Below are positions 9,601 through 16,172 of a stretch of DNA of 43,275 bases, one piece after another. Both the position numbers and the translations under genes were made by a program. Location: positions 1 to 43,275 of the forward strand of contig JAAFIF010000086.1 of assembly GCA_013298625.1 (NCBI GenBank), written 5' to 3'. The first letter of the stretch is position 1, and each line of letters begins with the position of its first letter. The DNA is from Myxococcales bacterium. Lineage in GTDB: Bacteria > Myxococcota_A > Polyangia > Polyangiales > Ga0077539. The notes below the pieces were generated by a model. The model was not told where the DNA came from. It saw only the letters and a program-made list of their open reading frames with translations, and searched no databases.

Positions 9601-10155
9601 ATGTGGAGTAATATTTGGATTCGTAGAATTTCCACGGTTGCGGGGATTTGTATTGTGTTGGCCGAAGCCGCTGCTCGCTGGGTTACGAATTCTCGGCGAT
9701 TGGCGTGCCCTGCTATCGACGTACTACTAGCTCCGTTTTTGCGCCCGGCGATGGTGCTGGAGGGGCTTGCGTTCGCGGCGTTGGTCGCCGCGTTGATCAT
9801 GCGCAAGATCTGCTTCGACTGGTTGGCAATAGCCTTGGCCATTGTGATGGGAGCGGGCATAGTTGTGTTTCGCGTTGGCTACTTTACCGAGACCCGAGGC
9901 ACCGCCGCGCTTGCAGATGAGTGCGAGCATTCATCGGCACTTTGCTCGGAGTATCGCGCCCGCTGGGGCGATGATCGACCCGCCACGGAGTTTCGGCGAA
10001 TTGCTTTGCATGGACGCTGCGAAGTTCTGTTTGTTGAGTATCGTCAACGCCGTCTGACCCGCCCCGAATTTACCGCCCGAGAACTGTATCGGAATAGAAC
10101 CGATTTCGACGGTGGGTCGGAGCGCGACGCATTGTCGACTCTGAATGAAGATTGA
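9601..10155 (+). CDS. Small membrane protein downstream of RHS, possible immunity protein
   Basis: 184 aa. It starts 21 bp after the RHS stop behind a strong ribosome site (caggaggtgttg then ATG), so the two are co-transcribed. Three hydrophobic stretches are visible: ISTVAGICIVLAEAAARWV (about 9-27), MVLEGLAFAALVAALIM (about 51-67) and WLAIALAIVMGAGIVVFRV (about 73-91). A soluble, charged C-terminal half follows with two Cys (CEHSSALC). Immunity proteins often lie in this position and are often membrane proteins when the toxin acts at the membrane; that is inference from context only. It could equally be a secretion or anchoring partner. No family recognised. Confidence 0.6.
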   Translation: MWSNIWIRRISTVAGICIVLAEAAARWVTNSRRLACPAIDVLLAPFLRPAMVLEGLAFAALVAALIMRKICFDWLAIALAIVMGAGIVVFRVGYFTETRGTAALADECEHSSALCSEYRARWGDDRPATEFRRIALHGRCEVLFVEYRQRRLTRPEFTARELYRNRTDFDGGSERDALSTLNED

Positions 10156-10197
10156 GCCAATCGTGGTGTCGTCCGAGCAGTCGTTGAGCGCTGCACT

Positions 10198-10234
10198 CTC
10201 GATCTCGATGCGCCGCTCGTCGGGCGAGATCGAG
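10198..10234 (+). terminator. Candidate hairpin terminator after the RHS operon
   Basis: ctcgatctcg at 10198-10207 pairs perfectly with cgagatcgag at 10225-10234, leaving a 17-nt loop. It lies 43 bp after the stop of the membrane-protein gene. There is no U-tract, so it may be only a weak terminator or a chance stem. Confidence 0.3.
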
Positions 10235-10291
10235 GTGGGCCGAGCGAACATTCCGCGGTGAAATCGCGTTTGAACCAGGCGCCAACCCAAT

Positions 10292-10494
10292 GCAACCGCT
10301 GGGTGAGTGCGCGTTGTTCCCTGCCGCGCGCCGCCGGGGCACGGTCACGCGCATGTGGACCCGCAATGCCGATCTCGAAGTGCGCGTGCACGAGCGCGTC
10401 GACGCTTGGCGCAGCAGTGGTCTGACCGCCGCGCAATTCGCCGCGCAGAACGGCTTCTCCACTTCCGCGCTCACGCACTGGTCATCGAAGCTGC
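10292..10494 (+). mobile_element. Left end of a degraded IS66-family element
   Basis: The 29 bases at 10292-10320 (gcaaccgctgggtgag...) are a diverged version of the terminus GTAACCGCTGCGTGAG... seen at 10588, 10714 and both window ends. Behind it lies the start of a tnpA-like gene, as in IS66 elements. The copy stops abruptly near 10494, where a new GTAACCGCTGC(A)TGA tip begins; tnpB, tnpC and the right end are absent. The following stretch, about 10495-10579, holds no recognisable gene. Confidence 0.65.
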
Positions 10495-10523
10495 GTAACC
10501 GCTGCATGAACCCCCGTACCTGA
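10353..10523 (+). pseudogene. tnpA: IS66 accessory protein TnpA, truncated
   Basis: 56 aa from the ATG at 10353. The sequence DLEVRVHERVDAWRSSGLTAAQFAAQNGFSTSALTHWSSKLR matches the helix-turn-helix core of IS66 TnpA accessory proteins (the AW..SGL...FA...G.S...L..W...L pattern). Full-length homologues are about 100-130 aa. Here the frame runs into a foreign IS-terminus sequence after KLRN and stops (RCMNPRT). IS66 transposition needs TnpA, TnpB and TnpC; only this stub remains, so it should be inactive. Confidence 0.6.
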
Positions 10524-10587
10524 CGCATCCCCACTCGCCGCCGCATGAAGCCCGCGCTGAAGTGTGCATGCGAGCGACGGTTGCAGT

Positions 10588-10714
10588 GTAACCGCTGCGT
10601 GAGTCGGCGTCGTTCCGCTCTCCGCCCCCGAGATCGGGATTGCGGGTTCGCATGCGCGTGACCGTGCGCCAACGGCGCGAAGCGAGGAACGACGCCGACT
10701 CACGCAGCGGTTAC
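10588..10714. mobile_element. 127-bp MITE derived from an IS66-like element
   Basis: Perfect 29-bp terminal inverted repeats at 10588-10616 and 10686-10714 begin GTAACCGCTGCGTGAG. The element is flanked by an exact 8-bp direct repeat, gttgcagt, at 10580-10587 and 10715-10722, the usual IS66 target-duplication length. Read on the minus strand, the inside carries the left end of the IS through the first codons of tnpA (MRTRNPDLG, against MWTRNADLE at 10353) and is then joined to about 44 bp of the right end shared with both window ends. It is therefore an internal-deletion derivative that could be mobilised in trans. It codes for nothing. Confidence 0.85.
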
Positions 10715-10752
10715 GTTGCAGTCCGGAGCTCCGGGCGCAAGTCTGTCTCTCG

Positions 10753-11841
10753 GTGGCATCGACCGAGCTCCTCATCACGATCATGGCCCTCCTTCTGGAC
10801 GTCGGCGAGCGGCAGCGCGCGACGATCGCCAAGATGGTCGTCGCGGTGTGGCTCGCGGGATCGATGACGATCACCTCGCTCGCTCGTGCGGCGGCGATCC
10901 GTTTCCAGCAGCAGCCGCGCACACTGCACAAGGCGTTCGATCGCGCCGTCGGCTCGGTCGCGATCGACCCGATGGAGATTTACCGATCGTACTCGCGTCG
11001 CGTGCTCGACGGACGCCGGGTCGCAAGGGTCGCGATCGATTGGTTGAGTCTGCGAAACGATTCGATGAGGGTCCTGCTCGCAGCGGTGTGCGACGACCAG
11101 GGACGCGCGACGCCCCTGCTCACGCTCTCGGTTGCGACCAAGCACCGCAAGCGCCGTCAGCGAGCGATCGAGGCCAAGATGCTCCTCGCGATTCGAGAGG
11201 TTGTCCCCGCAGACGTGACTGTGATTTTGCTCGCCGATCGAGGGTTCGACGGCGCGGCGTTTCGCGCCGAGGTCCGGGCGGCGAAGCTGAACTACGTCAT
11301 CCGCGTGCGAGGCAAGTTCACGGCCTGGTGGAACGGAAAGAAGTACACAACCCGCAAGCTCGCGTGCTCGCGAAGCGACGGCGCAATCCGTCGCGAAGGC
11401 GTCTCGCTGACCGCGAAGAAGGAATCTCCTGGTTCGTTTGTGACCTGCTGGGACGAAAAGTCGAAGGGGCCGTGGCTTCTGGCAATGGACGTGCCGGGCG
11501 ACGCGAAGGCAATCGTGGATCACTACGCGCGTGGGTTCGAGATCGAGGAGTGCATTCGGGATGTAAAGAACGCGCGGCTTGGCCTCGAGCTCGAGGAGGT
11601 CCGGACGAAGCAAGTGAATCGCTGGGAGGTGCTGCTCGCGGTCACGGTGGTGGCGTACACGATCGTGCGCCGGTGCGGCGAGTGCGGCCGCTATCGTGGG
11701 ATCGCCCGCCACTTCGCGACCAGCGGTCGTCGTCCGCGCTCCACGGCTTCGCTCGGACTTTTCCACGCAGAAGCCTCGCCGCAGATCCTTCAGGAAGCCC
11801 TCGGCATCACGCCAACCCAGGCTTTCTCCAGGGCGGCGTGA
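10753..11841 (+). CDS. IS4-like DDE transposase
   Basis: 362 aa from a GTG at 10753; an ATG at 10783 is the alternative start. The DDE pattern is visible: VAIDWLSLR (first Asp, about residue 95), LLADRGFDG (second Asp, about 160), and HYARGFEIEECIRDVK, the Y-R-E-K signature of IS4-type transposases (about 256-271). The length is normal and no frameshift is seen, so it may be active. Its start lies only about 30 bp after the MITE target duplication, so the MITE landed at or in the left edge of this element. Element ends were not delimited. The last part of the gene, 11660-11781, is repeated exactly in inverted orientation at 11970-12091. Confidence 0.85.
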   Translation: MASTELLITIMALLLDVGERQRATIAKMVVAVWLAGSMTITSLARAAAIRFQQQPRTLHKAFDRAVGSVAIDPMEIYRSYSRRVLDGRRVARVAIDWLSLRNDSMRVLLAAVCDDQGRATPLLTLSVATKHRKRRQRAIEAKMLLAIREVVPADVTVILLADRGFDGAAFRAEVRAAKLNYVIRVRGKFTAWWNGKKYTTRKLACSRSDGAIRREGVSLTAKKESPGSFVTCWDEKSKGPWLLAMDVPGDAKAIVDHYARGFEIEECIRDVKNARLGLELEEVRTKQVNRWEVLLAVTVVAYTIVRRCGECGRYRGIARHFATSGRRPRSTASLGLFHAEASPQILQEALGITPTQAFSRAA

Positions 11842-11889
11842 GGAGATGCATCAGCTCCGCGTCATCATTGAACGCCGCTGAGAATCCGT

Positions 11890-12091
11890 GCCGAACCTTA
11901 CGCATCCCCTCACGCGGCCCTGGCGAAATCCTGGGTCGACGTGTTGTCGAAGGTTTCTCGAAGGAACTACGGCGAGGCTTCTGCGTGGAAAAGTCCGAGC
12001 GAAGCCGTGGAGCGCGGACGACGACCGCTGGTCGCGAAGTGGCGGGCGATCCCACGATAGCGGCCGCACTCGCCGCACCGGCGCACGATCG
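11890..12091 (-). pseudogene. Inverted 3' fragment of a second IS4-like transposase copy
   Basis: On the minus strand this is the last 60 or so codons of the same transposase plus its 3' flank. 11970-12091 is identical over 122 bases to the reverse complement of 11660-11781. The tail (11890-11969) is clearly related but has many differences. The two copies face tail to tail around 11870-11890. The 5' part of this copy is missing, and immediately beyond the fragment lies the stub of an AbiEii gene. Confidence 0.75.
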
Positions 12092-12124
12092 CGCAGCCAG
12101 CTGCGCGGCTCGGCCACCACAGTG

Positions 12125-12169
12125 CTACTCGAGCGCCTGCTTGAACGCCGCCGGCGTCTCGTAGCTCAC
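12125..12169 (-). pseudogene. AbiEii-type nucleotidyltransferase toxin, first 14 codons only
   Basis: The minus-strand frame VSYETPAAFKQALE then TAG resembles the start of AbiEii/AbiGii nucleotidyltransferase toxins, which commonly open with ...YASPAAFRQALE. The GTG start at 12169 overlaps the antitoxin stop by 4 bp (GTGA), the normal abiE arrangement. After QALE the sequence passes into IS-derived DNA (11890-12120), so the remaining 200-300 residues with the catalytic nucleotidyltransferase motifs are gone. Confidence 0.6.
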
Positions 12170-12753
12170 CGCGCCCTCGCCTTCGCCGGCCTGCGTCCCC
12201 GCACCTTCTTCACCGCGGCGCTCGAGAACAGCCCGCGCTCGACACCCTGACGCGCGGCCTGCTCGATCCACTCGGGCGAGACGTGCGCGGCCACGCAGTC
12301 CTCGATCGTCCGCAGCGGCGCGGTCACCGGAACCGCCCCAACCCACTCCGTCTGCGACGCCGGAACCTCGGCGAAATGCAGCTCGATTCCATCTGGCAGC
12401 TTCACGCGACGCCCCTCCCGCGACAGAGGAACGGTCATGTGCCGTGTCGCAGGCATGACGTCGGACAGCTCGTGCAGCGAGAGCGCCGTCTCGTGGCTGA
12501 ACACGCCCTCACGACCCGACCACAGCCACAGCACCACCAGGTCCTCGTGCTCACCCGCGGGAAAGTGCACGAGCCGAAAGATCCCGCGCGCGACCCGCTG
12601 AAGGCGACCGCGGCCGAGGTAGTACTGCAGCAGCGGCAGCGAGTAGCCCACATCGCGAGCCTGCGCAGCGCTGAAGCACCCGTCCTGCGGCGCCGCGAGC
12701 TCGTACAGCGCGTCCCAGCTCGGAACGACGTTGGATTGCGACGGACGACCCAC
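12166..12753 (-). CDS. AbiEi-family antitoxin and transcriptional repressor (type IV TA)
   Basis: 195 aa from the GTG at 12753; a TTG two codons upstream (12759) is possible. AbiEi proteins have an N-terminal winged helix that binds the promoter and a C-terminal domain that counters the AbiEii toxin. Here the N-terminus WDALYELAAPQDGCFSAAQA, with GRGRLQRVARGIFRLVHFP, matches the AbiEi wHTH. The following SHETALSLHELSDVMP and ETEW...APLRTIEDC-like segments fit the AbiEi C-terminal domain. The partner toxin is cut to 14 codons (12125-12169), so this is an orphan antitoxin that can no longer be required for its own toxin. A perfect inverted repeat overlaps its start (12753-12787). Confidence 0.75.
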   Translation of the reverse strand: MGRPSQSNVVPSWDALYELAAPQDGCFSAAQARDVGYSLPLLQYYLGRGRLQRVARGIFRLVHFPAGEHEDLVVLWLWSGREGVFSHETALSLHELSDVMPATRHMTVPLSREGRRVKLPDGIELHFAEVPASQTEWVGAVPVTAPLRTIEDCVAAHVSPEWIEQAARQGVERGLFSSAAVKKVRGRRPAKARAR

Positions 12754-12787
12754 GCACAAACATTAAAATAGTTTGTATGTTTGTGCG
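12753..12787 (-). promoter_or_regulatory. Inverted-repeat operator/promoter of abiEi
   Basis: cgcacaaacat at 12753-12763 is the perfect reverse complement of atgtttgtgcg at 12777-12787, separated by 13 AT-rich bases (taaaatagtttgt). The site overlaps the antitoxin start and is a striking AT-rich island in GC-rich DNA. On the minus strand it includes tattttaat, a possible -10. AbiEi proteins are known to bind inverted repeats at their own promoter, so autoregulation is the natural reading. Confidence 0.55.
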
Positions 12788-12813
12788 AACGCCAGCTCGC
12801 GACCTAGCCGCGC

Positions 12814-13503
12814 TCAACGCATGCGCGCCATCCGCGCGACCTGCGTGAGCCCTAGCGGCCGCCCCGATCGCGCCCGCACTCCCTCTTCATCCAGCGCGCG
12901 CACGATCGCCCGCAGCGGTCGCCCTCTCGCGCGCAGCTCGCGCACGCGCTCCGCGATCTCCCGCTCGCGTGGCTCGATCTCGAGCCGCCCGCCCTCACCC
13001 GCCCGATACCCCCACGGAACACCGCCCGTTCGCTCTCCCCTCGCCCGCTTCGCGCGCAGCGCGGCCCGCGTGCGCTCGCGGATCAGCGCCCGCTCGAACT
13101 GCGCGACCGCGTCCAAGATCGACCGCTGAAAGATCTCCGCAGCGCCCTGGCCGCTCGCGACGCCGTCCGTCGTCACCACCCGCGCCCCGACGCGCGCGAC
13201 CTCGCGCTCGATCAACGCTGCGATGGCCACGTCCCTCGCGAGCCGATCGCGCCGCGTGACCACGAGCAGCCCCGCGCCCGCGCACTTCGCAGCGTCGATC
13301 GCCGCCAAGAGTCCCGGTCGATCCTCGAGCTCCGCGCCGCCGCTCACGCTGTCCTCGTGCACCGCAACCAACGTGACTCGCTCGCGCTCGGCCCAACGCG
13401 CGAGCTCGTCGCGTTGCGCCTCGGGACCGAGCTCTTGTCGATCGGTCGACGCGCGCACATAGCCAACGGCCGTGCTCGGCGACCCAGTCTTGCGCTTCGC
13501 CAT
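12814..13503 (-). CDS. Serine site-specific recombinase (resolvase/invertase family)
   Basis: 229 aa from the ATG at 13503; the open frame continues upstream without a plausible domain. The resolvase N-terminal fold is clear: GYVRASTDRQELGPEAQ with nucleophile Ser19, the EDSVSGGAELEDRPGL stretch, and LVVTRRDRLARDV. A Recombinase-like domain follows (TGGVPWGYRAGEGG ... LRAIVRALDEEGVRARSGRPL...VARM). It is shorter than large phage integrases, without a long coiled-coil C-terminus. It should cut and rejoin DNA at short sites for excision, integration or inversion. It lies back to back with the peptidoglycan cassette (13670-15901), so it may mobilise it; no att or res site was proven. Confidence 0.85.
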   Translation of the reverse strand: MAKRKTGSPSTAVGYVRASTDRQELGPEAQRDELARWAERERVTLVAVHEDSVSGGAELEDRPGLLAAIDAAKCAGAGLLVVTRRDRLARDVAIAALIEREVARVGARVVTTDGVASGQGAAEIFQRSILDAVAQFERALIRERTRAALRAKRARGERTGGVPWGYRAGEGGRLEIEPREREIAERVRELRARGRPLRAIVRALDEEGVRARSGRPLGLTQVARMARMR

Positions 13504-13546
13504 GAGCGCGAGGTGAGTCGTTGACGCAGCGCGCGCAAGCCTCGTT

Positions 13547-13572
13547 GTACACACGACGTTCGTCTCGTGTAC
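13547..13572. promoter_or_regulatory. Imperfect inverted repeat between recombinase and cassette
   Basis: gtacacacgac (13547-13557) and gtctcgtgtac (13562-13572) form an inverted repeat around a 4-nt centre, with mismatches inside the arms. It lies in the 166-bp gap between two divergent genes. It could be a recombinase crossover site or an operator for the helix-turn-helix protein next door. Not proven. Confidence 0.3.
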
Positions 13573-13669
13573 GCGGCGCGCGTCTACGGCACTGCACGCC
13601 GACACACGAATTCGAGATCTCGACACGCTCTGACCGATTGGCGCACTCGCGCTCGCGCACGCTCGGAGC

Positions 13670-14029
13670 ATGAGCGAAGCAAGACCACGACGGTTGCGAG
13701 GATTCGCAACACTCGACCCAGAGCGACGCAAGCGACTCGCCGCGCTCGGCGGCCACGCACGGCACGCGTGCGGCGCGGCGTACAGCATCAACGGCAACAA
13801 CGCGCGGGCGATGGCCGAGCTGCGCTGGAAGGAGCTCGTCGAACTCTCGAGCGACACCCGCTCGACGCTCGCGCGACTGGTGTCGCGCAGCACGTTGACC
13901 GACGTCGCGCGCACCGCGGGAATCGCGCGCTCGACGCTCAAGGACGCCCTGCGAGGAGCACGCGTCACACGCGCGACTGAGTCGCACATCGCGCAGGCCA
14001 TCGAACGACTCACGAAGGAGGAACCATGA
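13670..14029 (+). CDS. KGG-like/helix-turn-helix small protein, possible regulator
   Basis: 119 aa. Residues 10-46 (GFATLDPERRKRLAALGG...ACGAAYSINGNNAR) resemble the KGG stress-protein motif (GFasmdpekqreiAskGG). Residues about 75-96 (TLTDVARTAGIARSTLKDALRG) look like a helix-turn-helix. It is the first gene of a four-gene operon: its TGA overlaps the ATG of the next gene (ATGA at 14026-14029). It lies divergent from the serine recombinase, a usual place for a regulator of a mobile module. The combination of the two motifs is unusual, and the function is inferred only from them. Confidence 0.6.
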   Translation: MSEARPRRLRGFATLDPERRKRLAALGGHARHACGAAYSINGNNARAMAELRWKELVELSSDTRSTLARLVSRSTLTDVARTAGIARSTLKDALRGARVTRATESHIAQAIERLTKEEP

Positions 14030-14949
14030 AGAACGGACCCGTGGCCACGCTGTGGCATCCAGACGGACCCGAGGCGGCCTGGTCCGCTGGGCGCTCGTTG
14101 CTCGATCGCGCGAGACCGCGAACGGTGCAAGTGCACTCGTGGAGCGTGCAGCTAGTGGCCGACAAGATCCGCGCAGCGCTCGGCGATGTTGAATTCGTGT
14201 GCGGCTTCGGTCTCGACTCGATCGCGCGCGAGGTCGCGAAGGGAAGGACCTCCATCACACAAGGCGTCCGCACGATGGTGGGCCTCGCGCAGCGCGCGCA
14301 CTCGATCGGCGCGGTGGCGATCACGCACAACGCCGAGGCGAGCTGGAAGCGCGCGCCCAACAGCGCCGAACGCGCGCGGTTGAGCGAGCTCGTGCGCGGG
14401 GCGCTGGGGGAGATCGCGGCGCGGTTTCCTGGGATCGAGCAGGTGCACACGGCCTACGACCATCCCTCGTTTCACGCCTCGTACAACTGGAACGACTGGC
14501 TCGGCCCCCACTCCCCCATCACCGCTTCGTACTGCCAGGTCTACGCAGCGCCGGGCGACGGCTTGATGGCGCACCGCGGAGCGCTCGCCGCACGAGAAGC
14601 CCGCGCCTTGAAATCGTGGGCCGCGGCCGTGCGCGCGGGGTGGATCGTCGAGGACGACCCATCGACGGAGCTGCGTGACGGAGTCGAGTGGAGGCCGTAC
14701 TACCAGCTGCATCACGTTCCGATGAGGGACACGGCGGCGAGCGCGCTGTTGCACGAGCGCGTGGCGCTGTGGGCGGTTCCGTCGAGGGTCGATCGCAACG
14801 GGAGAGCGGCGTTTCTTGCGCTGTGCGAGCTGGATCGACGTGGATATTGGCGGCCCGATGGGCTCGTCGCGTTTCAGCGCTCGGCGGGGATCAGCGACGA
14901 CAACGTGCTGGGGCCCGAGACGTTGCGCGCGTTGGAGGTGTCACCGTGA
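14026..14949 (+). CDS. Putative peptidoglycan-acting protein with C-terminal PG-binding domain
   Basis: 307 aa. The last 48 residues (ALCELDRRGYWRPDGLVAFQRSAGI...NVLGPETLRAL) match the peptidoglycan-binding PG_binding_1 pattern (AFQ...DGVvGP.TL.AL). The large N-terminal part (VEFVCGFGLDSIAREVAKG, AVAITHNAEASWKRAP, IEQVHTAYDHPSFHASYNW, YCQVYAAPG) has an alternating strand-helix look that could be a TIM-barrel glycosidase-like domain, but I cannot name the family or point to catalytic residues. No signal peptide. It overlaps both neighbours by 4 bp and is followed by an amidase, so a cell-wall-degrading role, as in phage endolysin cassettes, is likely. Confidence 0.65.
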   Translation: MKNGPVATLWHPDGPEAAWSAGRSLLDRARPRTVQVHSWSVQLVADKIRAALGDVEFVCGFGLDSIAREVAKGRTSITQGVRTMVGLAQRAHSIGAVAITHNAEASWKRAPNSAERARLSELVRGALGEIAARFPGIEQVHTAYDHPSFHASYNWNDWLGPHSPITASYCQVYAAPGDGLMAHRGALAAREARALKSWAAAVRAGWIVEDDPSTELRDGVEWRPYYQLHHVPMRDTAASALLHERVALWAVPSRVDRNGRAAFLALCELDRRGYWRPDGLVAFQRSAGISDDNVLGPETLRALEVSP

Positions 14950-15275
14950 AAGACCGCGAGTTCAAGTCGAACGGAGTCGATGCGCAGAAGCGCCCGATGG
15001 ACGACGCAGTGCTGCGCGCGCTCGATGTGCTGCTGTCTCTCGACGCGATCGCGCTGATCGCGCACCACGGACGGTCGTCGCGCGCGGCGGACGAAGTGAG
15101 CGCGAGGCTCGAGTACGAAGCGGTGCGCTGCACGCGCGCAGGCGACGGCTTCACGCAGAGCCATCGGTACGACCTCGCCGCGGCAGAGCGCGAGCGTGCG
15201 CGCGAGCTGAGGGAAATCTCCGCTGCGCTGCGGTTGCTGCACACGCGGGTGCTGCGCGCGAAGGCGACGCGATGA
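14946..15275 (+). CDS. Small helical protein of the peptidoglycan cassette
   Basis: 109 aa from the GTG at 14946, which overlaps the previous stop (GTGA); the stop overlaps the amidase start (ATGA at 15272-15275). The sequence is helical and charged (DDAVLRALDVLLSLDAIALIAHHG ... RYDLAAAERERARELREISAALRLL). It has no transmembrane segment, so it is not an obvious holin. A paralogue lacking its N-terminus lies at 126-405, again directly before an amidase, so the pair is a conserved unit. It may chaperone, regulate or inhibit the amidase; this is inference from linkage only. Confidence 0.65.
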   Translation: MKDREFKSNGVDAQKRPMDDAVLRALDVLLSLDAIALIAHHGRSSRAADEVSARLEYEAVRCTRAGDGFTQSHRYDLAAAERERARELREISAALRLLHTRVLRAKATR

Positions 15276-15901
15276 ACGCGGGCATCGTCATCGACGGGCG
15301 ACGCGTGAAGGTGGCGCACGCGCGGGTGGTGACGTGGCTCGATGACGCGAGGGTTCCCGAGCTCAGAGAGAATCGCTCGCGAAGAAGAGAGCGCGTGCGC
15401 GCGATCGTGCTGCACACGACGTGGGGGCGACTCGGCGCGCTGCACGCGGGCAGCGGAACTCCCGCGGGCCGCGGCTACGTCGCAGCCAACGCGCGAGCGA
15501 CGGACAAGAGCTGGGACTTCACCGTCGATCGAGACGCAACGGTGTTTCAGCAGAGCGATCCCGCGCGGTGGTTCACGTGGCACGCGGGCGCGGCGAACCC
15601 GTTCAGCGTTGGGATCGAGATGGTGCAGGCGCTCACTGGCGAGTTGTACGAGGTGCAAGTGCGCGCGGCGGTCGAACTGATCGAGGTCCTCGCGAGGGAG
15701 CTCGGGATCGCGCAGGTGGTTCCGTGGCGCAACGGGCGGCCGGAGCTGCGGGTGCTGGCCAGCGTGCGCGCGGGGCGATTGAGCGGGCTGCGCGGGCTGT
15801 TCGCGCACGCGAACTTCACGGACGACCGCGGACCGGGCGATCCGGGCCCGGTCGTCGCGGAGGTGATGGTGCGGGCGAAGGGATGGGTCGGGATCGAGTA
15901 G
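15272..15901 (+). CDS. N-acetylmuramoyl-L-alanine amidase (Amidase_2/PGRP fold), full cassette copy
   Basis: 209 aa from the ATG at 15272; the frame is open upstream, but this start overlaps the preceding stop. Candidate zinc ligands are His48 (IVLHTTWG), His179 (AHANFTDD) and Asp190 (GPGDPGP); the WHAGAANPFSVGIEM block (104-118) is typical of the fold. It should cleave the glycan-peptide link of peptidoglycan. It is nearly identical to 402-1055 through the central region (residues about 64-137), with more divergence at both ends. No signal peptide. Last gene of the operon 13670-15901. A 60-bp relic of a third copy survives at 17030-17089. Confidence 0.88.
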   Translation: MNAGIVIDGRRVKVAHARVVTWLDDARVPELRENRSRRRERVRAIVLHTTWGRLGALHAGSGTPAGRGYVAANARATDKSWDFTVDRDATVFQQSDPARWFTWHAGAANPFSVGIEMVQALTGELYEVQVRAAVELIEVLARELGIAQVVPWRNGRPELRVLASVRAGRLSGLRGLFAHANFTDDRGPGDPGPVVAEVMVRAKGWVGIE

Positions 15902-16172
15902 CAGTTTCGAGCCCGCAACGAGCGACGCTGGTGCTGAGTTCGCGCGATCTGGGTGTGACTTCGAGCACGCAAACACAGACGCTTCGAACCGGCGTCGAGC
16001 GCGACGCTGTGATCGCGGGCGTCGTGCAGCCAATCGCCGCGCTCGACACGACGCTTCGAGCGGCGGGTCTGCCTCCCATCAACGAAACCAAGCTCACGGC
16101 TGACTCTCAGAGGCAACCTGACGAGCAGCGTTTTCCGTTGCGAACGACTCCAAAGAGAGCCTCACTCAACCG

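Noticed and set aside
10711..11766. 351-codon minus-strand frame opposite the transposase
   Set aside because: Antisense shadow of the DDE transposase.
14946..15275. Holin for the amidase cassette
   Set aside because: Position fits, but there is no transmembrane segment.
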